A stretch of DNA of 7,505 bases from Chloroflexota bacterium (GCA_003520455.1 DOUV01000212.1:1-7505); one strand, 5' to 3'; positions 1-6,115 are shown, counted from the first letter of the stretch. The notes: generated by a model not told the origin, from the sequence alone. Numbers and translations are program-made.

Positions 1-96
1 ACCGGCCGCTTCATTCAGCCCGACACGATCGTGCCCGAGCCCGGCAATCCCCTGGCCTACGATCGGTATGCGTACTCCCTGAACAACCCCCTCAAG
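1..96 (+). CDS. RHS-repeat protein, end of conserved core (exon 1, 5' partial)
   Basis: The frame is open from base 1 and gives the end of an RHS-associated core: GRFIQPDT, then NPLAYDRYAY and LNNPLK. This is the standard closing motif of RHS/YD-repeat polymorphic toxins, whose core forms a shell around an exchangeable C-terminal tip. Most of the protein lies upstream of the window. In this family NNPLK is normally followed directly by YTDPSGH. Here the frame instead meets GTGCG at 97 and a stop at 121-123, and the missing YTDSSGH is found at 4892. I therefore end this exon at 96, between codons. The continuation is 4892-5623. The motif match and the exact phase-0 rejoining are direct observations; that the RNA really splices is inferred. 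Confidence 0.9.
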
Positions 97-387
97 GTGC
101 GACACGAAGTCGCACGCATCTGAGTGGACTCGACGAGAGACCCAGGCATGTGTCCAATGCCTGTTCCCACCATCTCCATGCGTCGCCGGTCACGACGAGG
201 TGTGAAGCGAGACGGAACGCCGAAGGAACGACCGAGCCATCCGGGCAATCCAGGCCAGGGAAAGCGTGGACGGGTGAACGCAAGTGAACCCTCGATGAGG
301 CTTCGTTAGGTTGAATGACCGGACCGATGGCTAACACAGACGGTCAGGATGGGTCAGGAGCGGCGCGACACCGCGCCACTCCAGCGG

Positions 388-411
388 CATGGGGTGCCTT
401 GATGCCTCATG
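388..411 (+). other. Candidate EBS1 stem-loop of the outer intron
   Basis: A 7-bp stem with one G-U pair (CATGGGG with CCTCATG) encloses a ten-base loop. Within the loop, CTTGA at 398-402 is complementary to TCAAG at 92-96, the last five bases of exon 1. Presentation of EBS1 in a terminal loop of domain I is typical for group II introns. A candidate EBS2, GGTTG at 309-313, pairs with CAACC at 84-88, which lies at the usual distance upstream (-9 to -13). The complementarity is seen directly; the assignment is inference because five-base matches are short. Confidence 0.6.
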
Positions 412-692
412 TGGGGACACCGCGACCCCGGAGTAAAGAGGGCACCCTCCCCACTCGTAGCTCAGACGTGCGGAACGTGGGAACCCCAATGAAGTCTGGC
501 GCTGTGCCAGTAGGCCGACCGCAAGGCAGGCAGAAGTCTTCAATGGGTATAGGATGGTCCAAGAAGCGAAGGCCACCAGGCCGAAAGGCCAGGGGAAGTC
601 ATAACCTGGTGGATAGGGCTGCTGCCCAGGCTGAAAGGCGGCTGACGTGGACCCGGTGAGCCACCCAAGAACCGTCGCGACGATTGCTCATT

Positions 693-698
693 GAAGGA
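693..698 (+). promoter_or_regulatory. Ribosome binding site of the outer intron protein
   Basis: GAAGGA lies 8 bases before the ATG at 707. It supports that start, which places the conserved WRRVNW segment at residues 16-21 as in related intron proteins. Confidence 0.65.
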
Positions 699-706
699 CA
701 AGTTAG

Positions 707-1540
707 ATGCGAGGCACACCCTCAGCAAACGGACCGGAGAGCCCGACGGATTGGCGGCGCGTCAACTGGCGCGCCGCCACCCGGCGGGTACGCAATCTGA
801 GGCCGCGAATCTTTCGGGCGGCACAGGCGGGCGACCTGAAGAAGGTCCGCTCGTTGCAGAAGCTGATGCGGCGGAGCTACAGCAATACGCTCCTCAGCGT
901 TCGACGGGTCACCCAATTGAATAGCGGTAAGCACACGCCGGGAGTAGACAAAGGGGTCGTGAAAACCCCGGCGGCACGCGGCGCCCTGGTCGATGAGCTC
1001 ATGACCTACCAGCCGTGGCGGGGGAGCCCCGTCCGGCGGGTCTATATTCCCAAGGCCAACGGCAGCCACCGCCCGCTCGGTATCCCAACCATCGTGGACT
1101 GCTGTCTTCAGGCACGAATCAAGAACGCACTCGAACCGGAATGGGAGGCGTGCTTCGAGGCCACCCGCTACGGCTTCCGTCCCGGACGGTCCTGCCATGA
1201 CGCCATCGCCCACATCTTCACCATCGCCCGTGGCCGCAGCCGGAAGGTCTGGGTCCTGGATGCTGACATCAAGAGGGCCTTCGACGCGATTGACCACAAC
1301 GAACTCTTGGCCCGGATTGGGCAGTTCCCAGGGCGCGACTTGATCAGGCAATGGCTCAAGGCGGGCTATGGTGAACAAGGCCAATGGCAGGCCACCCCGA
1401 GCCGGACGCCACAAGGCGGGGTCATCAGCCCGCGGCTGGTGAATATCGCCCTCCCCGGCATGGAAACGGTCTTGGGCATCAGACGCAACAAGGCCGGTCA
1501 AAATCGCACCCCACGGGCACTCATCCGCTACGCGGACGAC
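707..1540 (+). CDS. Outer intron-encoded protein, N-terminal part (RT through YADD), exon 1
   Basis: This encodes residues 1-278 of a group II intron reverse transcriptase/maturase, which binds the intron RNA, helps it splice and copies it into DNA. The N-terminal domain typical of intron RTs is visible (WRRVNW 16-21, LQKLMRRSYSNTLLSVRRVT about 50-69, GKHTPGVD 74-81). It is followed by VRRVYIPK, RPLGIPT, the YGFRPGRSCHDA block, motif A with DADIKRAFDAID (185-196, catalytic D187), the TPQGGVISP block (about 234-242) and YADD (275-278). The frame is cut right after the second catalytic Asp, where GTGCG of the inner intron begins; unspliced translation would add VRHFTKC and stop at 1564. It is not a simple pseudogene because the rest continues in phase at 3948. 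Spliced length is 547 residues, normal for the family. Confidence 0.93.
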
Positions 1541-1797
1541 GTGCGCCACTTCACCAAGTGCTAGATTCCTTTCCCAGAAAGGGGAGGTACGGAAGCACAA
1601 GACCTCCGGGTCATCGGCTAACCTCGACGCGAAAGCGAACAGGGACCGTAGCATGCCGGTAAAAGCGGAAGACGACAGAAGACGCTTATGGCGTCGTTCC
1701 GCAAGACCCGCGCGATAGGGTGAGAGCCAAACTGCCCGAACCTCAGTTTCCAGGGATGCAAGCGTACATCCCCCGCCCACAGCGTCTACTGGCGGGG

Positions 1798-1849
1798 CCA
1801 TCGTGATAGGGCGATTAAATCGTCGTCGCTCGAACCTTCCGCACGATGG
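1798..1849 (+). other. EBS1 arm of the inner intron
   Basis: CCATCGTG (1798-1805) and CACGATGG (1842-1849) form a perfect 8-bp helix. The enclosed segment contains GTCGTC (1822-1827), an exact complement of GACGAC, the last six bases before the splice site, which encode the two Asp of YADD. Closed by a perfect stem, this is a convincing exon-binding arm. The pairing is read directly; its use in splicing and homing is inferred from group II intron biology. Confidence 0.72.
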
Positions 1850-2037
1850 ACGGTCGGGAATGACCCGACTCAAGGAGACGGACCAGGCACCTCCGTCGCG
1901 CTCGACACGTCTAGCCCATTGGGAATGTGGGATCGCCTACAGGGCGCGAGCCCTAGGGCGACGGAGCCACCGTAGTACTCCGAGGACGGGAAAGCCGTCC
2001 ACATGGGGAAGGGTGGCAGGTGTTGAGAGACCCACTC

Positions 2038-2045
2038 AGGGAGGT
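2038..2045 (+). promoter_or_regulatory. Ribosome binding site deciding the inner protein's start
   Basis: AGGGAGGT lies 7 bases before the ATG at 2053. A GTG at 2020 would extend the frame by 11 codons with a weaker upstream sequence. The strong site, and the MRDAETVLGI opening that looks like the usual beginning of this intron-protein group, favour 2053. Confidence 0.7.
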
Positions 2046-2052
2046 ACGCGAG

Positions 2053-3873
2053 ATGCGAGACGCCGAAACTGTGTTGGGAATCAGCCAGGACCGCGGCACG
2101 AGGGGCGTGCCGCTGGAGGACGTGTATCGGCAACTGTTCAACCCCAGCTTGTACCTGCTCGCCTACGGTCGCATTTACCGGAATAGCGGGGCCATGACAC
2201 CCGGCGCGACGGCGGAAACTGTGGATGGGATGTCGCTGGCGAAAATCGCCGCGATCATCGCCGCGATCCGAGAAGAGCGCTATCGCTGGACGCCAGTCCG
2301 GCGCATCTATATCGAGAAGCAACACTCGACCAAGAAGCGCGCGCTCGGCCTACCGACCTGGTCGGATAAGCTGCTCCAAGAAGTGATTCGCCTCATTCTG
2401 GAGGCCTATTACGAGCCGCAATTCAGCCAGGCGTCCCACGGCTTTCGCCCCAACCGCGGGTGTCACACCGCGCTGCGGGAAATTCAACGCACGTGGGTGG
2501 GAACCAAGTGGTGGATAGAAGGCGACATCGCGCAGTGTTTCGACACGTTGGACCACTCGGTCTTGCTGTCTATCCTGCACGAAAAGATCCATGATAACCG
2601 CTTCTTGCGGTTGATTGATCGCCTGCTACGGGCCGGATATTTGGAAGAATGGCGTTACCACACGACCTACAGTGGGAGCCCACAGGGTGCGGTCCTCAGC
2701 CCGATCTTGGCCAATATCTACCTGGATCAGTTGGATCAGTTTGTCGAGAAGACGCTCCTGCCAAAATACACACGCGGAGACCGCCGCAACCTGAATCGGG
2801 CATGGCAACGCCGGCAACAGCAGGCCAAGCACTTGAAGGATAGTGGCGACCACGAGGCAGCGCGCCAGATGCGCCGCGCCATGCAACAAGTCCCTTCGCT
2901 AGACCCACAGGACCCCACCTATCGCCGCCTGCGCTACGTACGCTATGCCGATGACTGGCTGCTCGGTTTTAGTGGACCACGCCGGGAAGCCGAAGAGATC
3001 AAGCGTGATATCAAGACGTTTTTGCGTGATCGTCTCAACCTGGAACTCTCGGAGCACAAAACACTCATCACGCATGCACGAACCGAAGCGGCACGCTTCC
3101 TTGGGTACGACCTGGTGGTCCTCCACAACGACCGGAAGCTCGACCGGCGCGGTCACCGCAGTATCAATGGCGGGATCGGGCTGAAAGTGCCCCAGGACGT
3201 TGTGAAAGCGAAATGTGCCCCCTACCTGCGCCACGAGAAACCGATTCACCGGCCAGAGCGCGCGCATGACAGTGTCTTTAGCATCATCGCGCAGTACCAG
3301 CAGGAATACCGGGGCCTCGTGGAGTACTACCGGCTGGCTTTCAACCTCCACCAGCTCAACCAGTTGAAAAGGGTCATGGAGCGATCCCTGGCGCAGACCT
3401 TGGCCATGAAACTCAAGATCAGCGTGCAGGCCGTCTACCGACGGTATCACATGACGCTCCAGACGGAACACGGGCCGCGGGCGGTCCTCCAAATCACGGT
3501 CGAGCGCGGAGAGGGACTCAAGCCGCTGATAGCGCGATGGGGCGGGATTTCGCTCGCGCGTGACACCAAGGCAGTGCTGAATGACACCCCCCTGCTCATT
3601 GCCGGTCCACGAACGGAACTCGAACGACGGCTCTTGGCAAACGCTTGCGAGCTGTGTGGCTCACGCAACCACATCGAGGTCCACCACGTCCGAGCGCTCA
3701 AGGACTTGAGGCGAAAGGGACGCGCCGAACGACCCTTCTGGATGCAGATCATGGCGGCCCGCCAGCGCAAGACGCTGGTAGTCTGCCGGGCGTGTCACGA
3801 CAGCATTCATGCGGGACGTGTCGCCCCGTCTGCCCCCGCGGAAAGGACAACACCGGAGAGCCGGGTACTCTGA
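2053..3873 (+). CDS. Inner intron-encoded reverse transcriptase/maturase/HNH endonuclease
   Basis: A complete group II intron protein of 606 residues. RT blocks are in order: VRRIYIEK with ALGLPT, the SHGFRPNRGCHTALRE block, motif A (GDIAQCFDTLDH, 157-168, catalytic D158), SGSPQGAVLSP (207-217) and YADD (298-301). Between the SPQG block and YADD lies a charged insertion of about 70 residues, absent from the outer intron's RT. Next come a thumb/maturase region (FLGYDLVVLH; YRGLVEYYRLA, which resembles the GWANYF element of maturases) and a C-terminal HNH nuclease with two Cys pairs (C532-C535, HH 544-545, C578-C581, H582, H586). The protein should splice the inner intron and drive its homing. 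Oddly, the stop codon (3871-3873) lies inside domain V, so the last five codons overlap the catalytic RNA. No frameshift or missing key residue is seen. Confidence 0.93.
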   Translation: MRDAETVLGISQDRGTRGVPLEDVYRQLFNPSLYLLAYGRIYRNSGAMTPGATAETVDGMSLAKIAAIIAAIREERYRWTPVRRIYIEKQHSTKKRALGLPTWSDKLLQEVIRLILEAYYEPQFSQASHGFRPNRGCHTALREIQRTWVGTKWWIEGDIAQCFDTLDHSVLLSILHEKIHDNRFLRLIDRLLRAGYLEEWRYHTTYSGSPQGAVLSPILANIYLDQLDQFVEKTLLPKYTRGDRRNLNRAWQRRQQQAKHLKDSGDHEAARQMRRAMQQVPSLDPQDPTYRRLRYVRYADDWLLGFSGPRREAEEIKRDIKTFLRDRLNLELSEHKTLITHARTEAARFLGYDLVVLHNDRKLDRRGHRSINGGIGLKVPQDVVKAKCAPYLRHEKPIHRPERAHDSVFSIIAQYQQEYRGLVEYYRLAFNLHQLNQLKRVMERSLAQTLAMKLKISVQAVYRRYHMTLQTEHGPRAVLQITVERGEGLKPLIARWGGISLARDTKAVLNDTPLLIAGPRTELERRLLANACELCGSRNHIEVHHVRALKDLRRKGRAERPFWMQIMAARQRKTLVVCRACHDSIHAGRVAPSAPAERTTPESRVL

Positions 3874-3891
3874 AAGGGGTAAGCCCGGTTC
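3858..3891 (+). ncRNA. Domain V of the inner group II intron
   Basis: A 34-nt hairpin of standard size: lower helix GAGCCGGG with CCCGGTTC, starting with the AGC catalytic triad, then a two-base bulge (AG), then a 6-bp upper helix with two G-U pairs closed by a GAAA tetraloop. The IEP stop codon TGA (3871-3873) lies at the end of the upper 5' strand. All pairs were checked by eye. Confidence 0.9.
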
Positions 3892-3893
3892 GG

Positions 3894-3947
3894 AGAGGGG
3901 CGGACAGAAAAGTACCCATCGGGCAACTCGCTGGCCGCCTACTCTAC
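3894..3947 (+). ncRNA. Domain VI and 3' splice site of the inner intron
   Basis: A 10-bp helix, 3894-3903 with 3935-3945, pairs continuously except for a single bulged A at 3941, the predicted branch point. The intron ends six bases later with CTCTAC. Position and geometry match the outer intron's domain VI. Confidence 0.85.
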
Positions 3948-4757
3948 TTCGTGGTCTTCTGTGAGAGCCGCGAGGACGCCGAGTGCGTGCAACAGCGGTT
4001 GGACGACTGGCTGGCCCAGCGCGGCTTGAGCCTCTCGCCCACCAAAACCCGCATCGTCCACCTGCGCGAGGGGTTCGACTTCCTGGGCTTCACCATCCGT
4101 CAGTACCACAGTCGCACCAGCCGCAATGGGGTCAAGCTGCTCATCAAACCGAGCAAGCGGTCGGTTCAGACCCTCCGGGACCGGCTGCGCGAGGAATGGC
4201 ACAAACACCGGACGGCGAGCGTCGGCCACATCGTGCGGGACCGCAACCCACTCATCCGCGGGTGGGCCAACTACTTCCGGATCGGGGTGGCCTCCAAGAC
4301 CTTCCGCTCGCTGGACAGGTGGATGTTCATCCGCCAGTATCGCTACGCCAAGCGCCGTCATCCCAAGAAACCGTGGACCTGGCGCAAAGCGCGCTCCTGG
4401 GGCCAACTCAACCCCGCGCGCGGTGACAAGTGGGTCTTCGGTGACAAGGACAGCGGACGCTACTTGACAATGTTCGCCTGGTTTCGCATTCGCCGCCACG
4501 TGATGGTCAAGGGCACCGCCTCGCCCGACGATCCGAGTTTACGCACCTACTGGCGTCAGCGGGAGCACCTGAAGCGGCTGGCCCTCTCACCGCTTGACCA
4601 GCACCTCGCCGACCGGCAGGGCTCCGCCTGTCCGCTCTGTGGGGACGCGCGCTTCAACGGGGAAGAGGTCCAACGCCACCATCGGCTCCCACGGCATCGC
4701 GGCGGCTTGGACACCCTCGACAATCTCGCCCTGGTGCATCTCTACTGCCACCAATAA
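3948..4757 (+). CDS. Outer intron-encoded protein, C-terminal part (maturase and HNH), exon 2
   Basis: Residues 279-547 of the outer intron protein after splicing to 707-1540. It opens with FVVFCES, the normal continuation of YADD in intron RTs. Then come LSPTKTRIVHL (about 307-317) and FDFLGFTIRQY (321-331). The maturase (X) domain follows with LRDRLREEW, NPLIRGWANYF (378-388) and the W-rich RRHPKKPWTWRKARSW segment. A C-terminal HNH nuclease (506-547) has C506/C509, HH 522-523 and C545-H546. The HNH domain would cut the second strand of the target during homing. The frame is open upstream into the inner intron (to 3645), but there is no sign that an independent protein starts there. All elements needed for activity appear present, so the split is best explained by the inner intron and not decay. 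Confidence 0.92.
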   Translation, partial: FVVFCESREDAECVQQRLDDWLAQRGLSLSPTKTRIVHLREGFDFLGFTIRQYHSRTSRNGVKLLIKPSKRSVQTLRDRLREEWHKHRTASVGHIVRDRNPLIRGWANYFRIGVASKTFRSLDRWMFIRQYRYAKRRHPKKPWTWRKARSWGQLNPARGDKWVFGDKDSGRYLTMFAWFRIRRHVMVKGTASPDDPSLRTYWRQREHLKRLALSPLDQHLADRQGSACPLCGDARFNGEEVQRHHRLPRHRGGLDTLDNLALVHLYCHQ

Positions 4758-4816
4758 CTGCATCGTTCCCGATCACGACCCGATCAGCTTCTTCCTGTCC
4801 CGTAAGTGGCGTGCTT

Positions 4817-4850
4817 GAGCCGGGTGCGGGGCAACTCGCACGCACGGTTC
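4817..4850 (+). ncRNA. Domain V of the outer group II intron
   Basis: Exactly 34 nt, beginning GAGCCG and ending CGGTTC. The AGC triad is present, with a two-base CG bulge and an upper helix (TGCGGG with CTCGCA, one G-U) closed by a GCAA tetraloop. One lower-helix pair, position 7 against the A of CACGG, is G opposite A where a Watson-Crick pair is usual. The 59 bases from the protein stop (4757) to here are the remainder of domain IV and the linker, with no other gene. Confidence 0.9.
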
Positions 4851-4853
4851 TGA

Positions 4854-4891
4854 GGGGAGGGGGGCGCCGCGATGCGCCCTCCTTACCCGAC
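4854..4891 (+). ncRNA. Domain VI and 3' splice site of the outer intron
   Basis: Bases 4854-4867 pair with 4874-4888 in a long helix (14 pairs, two G-U) with a six-base loop CGCGAT and one unpaired base, A4885, the predicted branch point. The 3' splice site falls six bases later after CCCGAC, exactly as in the inner intron, which supports 4891 over 4894 as the intron end. Confidence 0.87.
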
Positions 4892-5623
4892 TATACGGAC
4901 TCGAGTGGTCACTGTCTAGACGATACCGAATGGTGCTGGAAGAATCGGTGGTACAACGCCCGCGGCTACTTCTTCGACACGGACACTGGTCACTGGAGTG
5001 CACGGGGCACGCCCTATTTTTGGACGAGTGAGAGCTACTACGAGACCGCTATCACGAATCCTGAGGTATTGCGAGGAGAAATTCGGCTGGGCTTTACTCC
5101 CGCGACTGACGAGAGCCGGGCCCTCATCCGCAGATATCACGCTCGCATCATTGAACGTCTCACGGATCTCGAAGCCTTTGCACGCATAGCCGAGTTCGTT
5201 GCGGGCTTGTCTCGCGGTAACTATGATACGTTCATGTTGCACATGAACTTCTTCATCCTCGGTGCGGGTGGGAATCGCCAATCTCTACTGGCAGGCCCTG
5301 GTGCACGAATAGCCGATGATCGGGTAGTTCTCAGGCGTTTTCGTAGTACTGGATTTGCAGCGAACGACGGAGGGAACCAGGTCAATCATTTCTGGTACTC
5401 TGTTGCCATCGCCTATAGCTGGGGTGCGGATGTGGCTGAGAGACTGGCCATTTATCACGAGGATCACAGATGGCCCGATTGGTTAGGAGGCGGAGGAGGC
5501 TATGGTACGCCAGAGGACCTGGCTCTGTCAAGGCAGGGAATAGCTTTAGGTAATGCCCTCCAAGCGACGACTGTTGACTTGCACGAAGTTGGCAACTGGT
5601 TGCGTCGCGAACTGGCTCCATAA
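4892..5623 (+). CDS. RHS protein variable C-terminal tip (exon 2), function unknown
   Basis: Continues exon 1 in phase 0: YTDSSGH completes the core motif, followed by about 236 residues of a tip specific to this copy. In RHS systems this position holds the toxin, released from the shell after the core. Visible features are an aromatic opening (WCWKNRWYNARGYFFDTDTGHW, about 13-34), a mixed middle part with no Cys, NQVNHFWYS (162-170), a five-glycine run (199-203) and a likely helical C-terminus with LALSRQGIALG and NWLRRELAP. I do not recognise the fold and name no activity. GC content is visibly lower than in the RHS core (about 53% in one sampled 60-base line against 65-68%), consistent with a tip acquired separately. 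An alternative is a non-toxic tip. Confidence 0.82.
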   Translation, partial: YTDSSGHCLDDTEWCWKNRWYNARGYFFDTDTGHWSARGTPYFWTSESYYETAITNPEVLRGEIRLGFTPATDESRALIRRYHARIIERLTDLEAFARIAEFVAGLSRGNYDTFMLHMNFFILGAGGNRQSLLAGPGARIADDRVVLRRFRSTGFAANDGGNQVNHFWYSVAIAYSWGADVAERLAIYHEDHRWPDWLGGGGGYGTPEDLALSRQGIALGNALQATTVDLHEVGNWLRRELAP

Positions 5624-5720
5624 GCTACCAAAGCACACTGGGAGCCTGGTGACTGCAGGTGTGGAAATACGTATCGCAAGCAACAAACGCTTCTTCCCGT
5701 GTTCTTGGGGTTTCCCAGAA

Positions 5721-5727
5721 AGAGGGG
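5721..5727 (+). promoter_or_regulatory. Ribosome binding site of the downstream membrane protein
   Basis: AGAGGGG is placed a few bases before the ATG at 5732 and favours that start over an ATG at 5699, which would add 11 residues before the membrane segment. Confidence 0.6.
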
Positions 5728-5731
5728 CGGA

Positions 5732-6115
5732 ATGAGGAAGCAACTCAAACGGGCAGCACTTGGAGCCTTGTTCCTTCTGGCCGGTCTCATCTTGTGCCTC
5801 GTCATTGTTCTCGCGGCGGGCTGGATGCAGAATCGCGAGGCCAACGAGTTCAGAACGCGGTACAATATCGGTGCTGACGCCTCGATCGATAAGTTCGTTG
5901 TCGATCAGTTCACACCCGGTATGGATCGTGAGCAAGTGCATGAGACAATGCAGAGACTGGCCCCAGCCAGGTTCTATGGCTACAAAAAGGATCCTGATGG
6001 TCTCGCCGCCTACATAGAGAGCGTGGATTTGCGCATCGGGCGAACTACGAAGCGTACCTACCTACTCTCTTATGATGAGAGGGGTAAACTGAAGCGTATC
6101 ATAGCAGTGGATTGA
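5732..6115 (+). CDS. Small membrane-anchored protein, candidate immunity protein
   Basis: A 127-residue protein. A basic N-terminus (MRKQLKR) precedes one strongly hydrophobic segment (about 8-31), so it is probably anchored in the inner membrane with the rest outside. There is a Cys at 22 in the hydrophobic stretch but no clear lipobox. The soluble part holds FTPGMDREQVHETMQRLAP (60-78) and ends with YLLSYDERGKLKRIIAVD. The GM-x-REQV pattern followed by a strand-rich end loosely recalls the SmpA/BamE-like fold, an impression only. It begins 108 bases after the RHS stop, on the same strand and with similarly lower GC. In RHS loci the gene directly after the tip usually encodes its cognate immunity protein, so that is the most likely role. 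It could instead be an unrelated small membrane protein. Confidence 0.72.
   Translation: MRKQLKRAALGALFLLAGLILCLVIVLAAGWMQNREANEFRTRYNIGADASIDKFVVDQFTPGMDREQVHETMQRLAPARFYGYKKDPDGLAAYIESVDLRIGRTTKRTYLLSYDERGKLKRIIAVD

Larger units (their letters stand above)
97..706 (+). ncRNA. Outer group II intron ribozyme, 5' part (domains I to early IV)
   Basis: These 610 bases precede the intron protein and have no convincing gene; they are the expected size for domains I-III plus the start of IV. The first bases, GTGCGAC (97-103), can pair with GTCGCAC (109-115). One arm is well supported: stem 388-394 with 405-411, closing a ten-base loop (395-404) that presents CTTGA, complementary to the last five bases of the 5' exon. 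I did not attempt to fold the full domain I. Short open frames here are chance frames within the structured RNA. Confidence 0.82.
1541..2052 (+). ncRNA. Inner group II intron ribozyme, 5' part
   Basis: About 510 bases from the intron start to the protein start, compatible with compact domains I-III. Near the 5' end CACTT and AAGTG (about 1547-1560) can form a small hairpin. The best supported arm is at 1798-1849, holding EBS1. No protein in this stretch resembles anything I know. Confidence 0.8.
1541..3947 (+). mobile_element. Inner group II intron, nested in the outer intron's RT gene
   Basis: A 2407-base group II intron with 5' GTGCGCC and 3' ACTCTAC. Its excision joins GAC (1538-1540) to TTC (3948-3950) and recreates the unbroken RT sequence RYADD-FVVFCES in phase 0. 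It has its own 5' ribozyme part, its own RT/maturase/HNH gene, a 34-nt domain V and a domain VI with one bulged A. IBS1 GACGAC (1535-1540) is fully complementary to GTCGTC (1822-1827). IBS2 has two candidates: GCGTA (1762-1766) with TACGC (1529-1533), at the usual spacing, or CGTAGC (1647-1652) with GCTACG (1527-1532). The protein differs strongly from that of the outer intron, so this is an independent arrival rather than a self-copy. Confidence 0.93.
97..4891 (+). mobile_element. Outer group II intron of a twintron, inserted in an RHS gene
   Basis: A retroelement of about 4.8 kb, or 2388 bases without the nested intron. It begins with the group II consensus GTGCG and ends CCCGAC. It contains a structured 5' region, a split RT/maturase/HNH gene, a 34-nt domain V and a domain VI with a bulged A. 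Excision joins RHS codons AAG and TAT exactly, restoring NNPLK-YTDSSGH. The 3' end could formally be placed at 4894 (...CTAT). However, the conserved Y of YTD and the six-base distance from the bulged A4885, the same as in the inner intron, both favour 4891. Candidate target pairings are IBS1 TCAAG (92-96) with EBS1 CTTGA (398-402), and IBS2 CAACC (84-88) with EBS2 GGTTG (309-313). No target duplication is seen, as expected for retrohoming. Confidence 0.92.

Noticed and set aside
97..115. Perfect 7-bp hairpin at the outer intron's 5' end as a transcription terminator
   Set aside because: There is no T-run after it and it coincides with the intron's first bases; it is more simply part of the intron RNA.
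707..1564. Truncated RT pseudogene ending at 1564
   Set aside because: The missing C-terminal half resumes in phase at 3948 and the interruption has exact group II intron ends, so it is a split gene and not a decayed one.
722..1873. Long open frame on the minus strand (383 codons)
   Set aside because: It lies opposite the convincing RT sequence, shows no family motif and is explained by high GC and codon-position bias.
3645..3947. Separate gene starting upstream of the outer RT's second half
   Set aside because: The stretch overlaps the inner protein's HNH domain and domains V/VI in another frame; the frame is open by chance before the 3' splice site.
707..4757. Diversity-generating retroelement next to a variable RHS tip
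   Set aside because: Both RTs carry maturase and HNH domains and lie within clear group II ribozymes. No template/variable repeat pair was seen near the tip.
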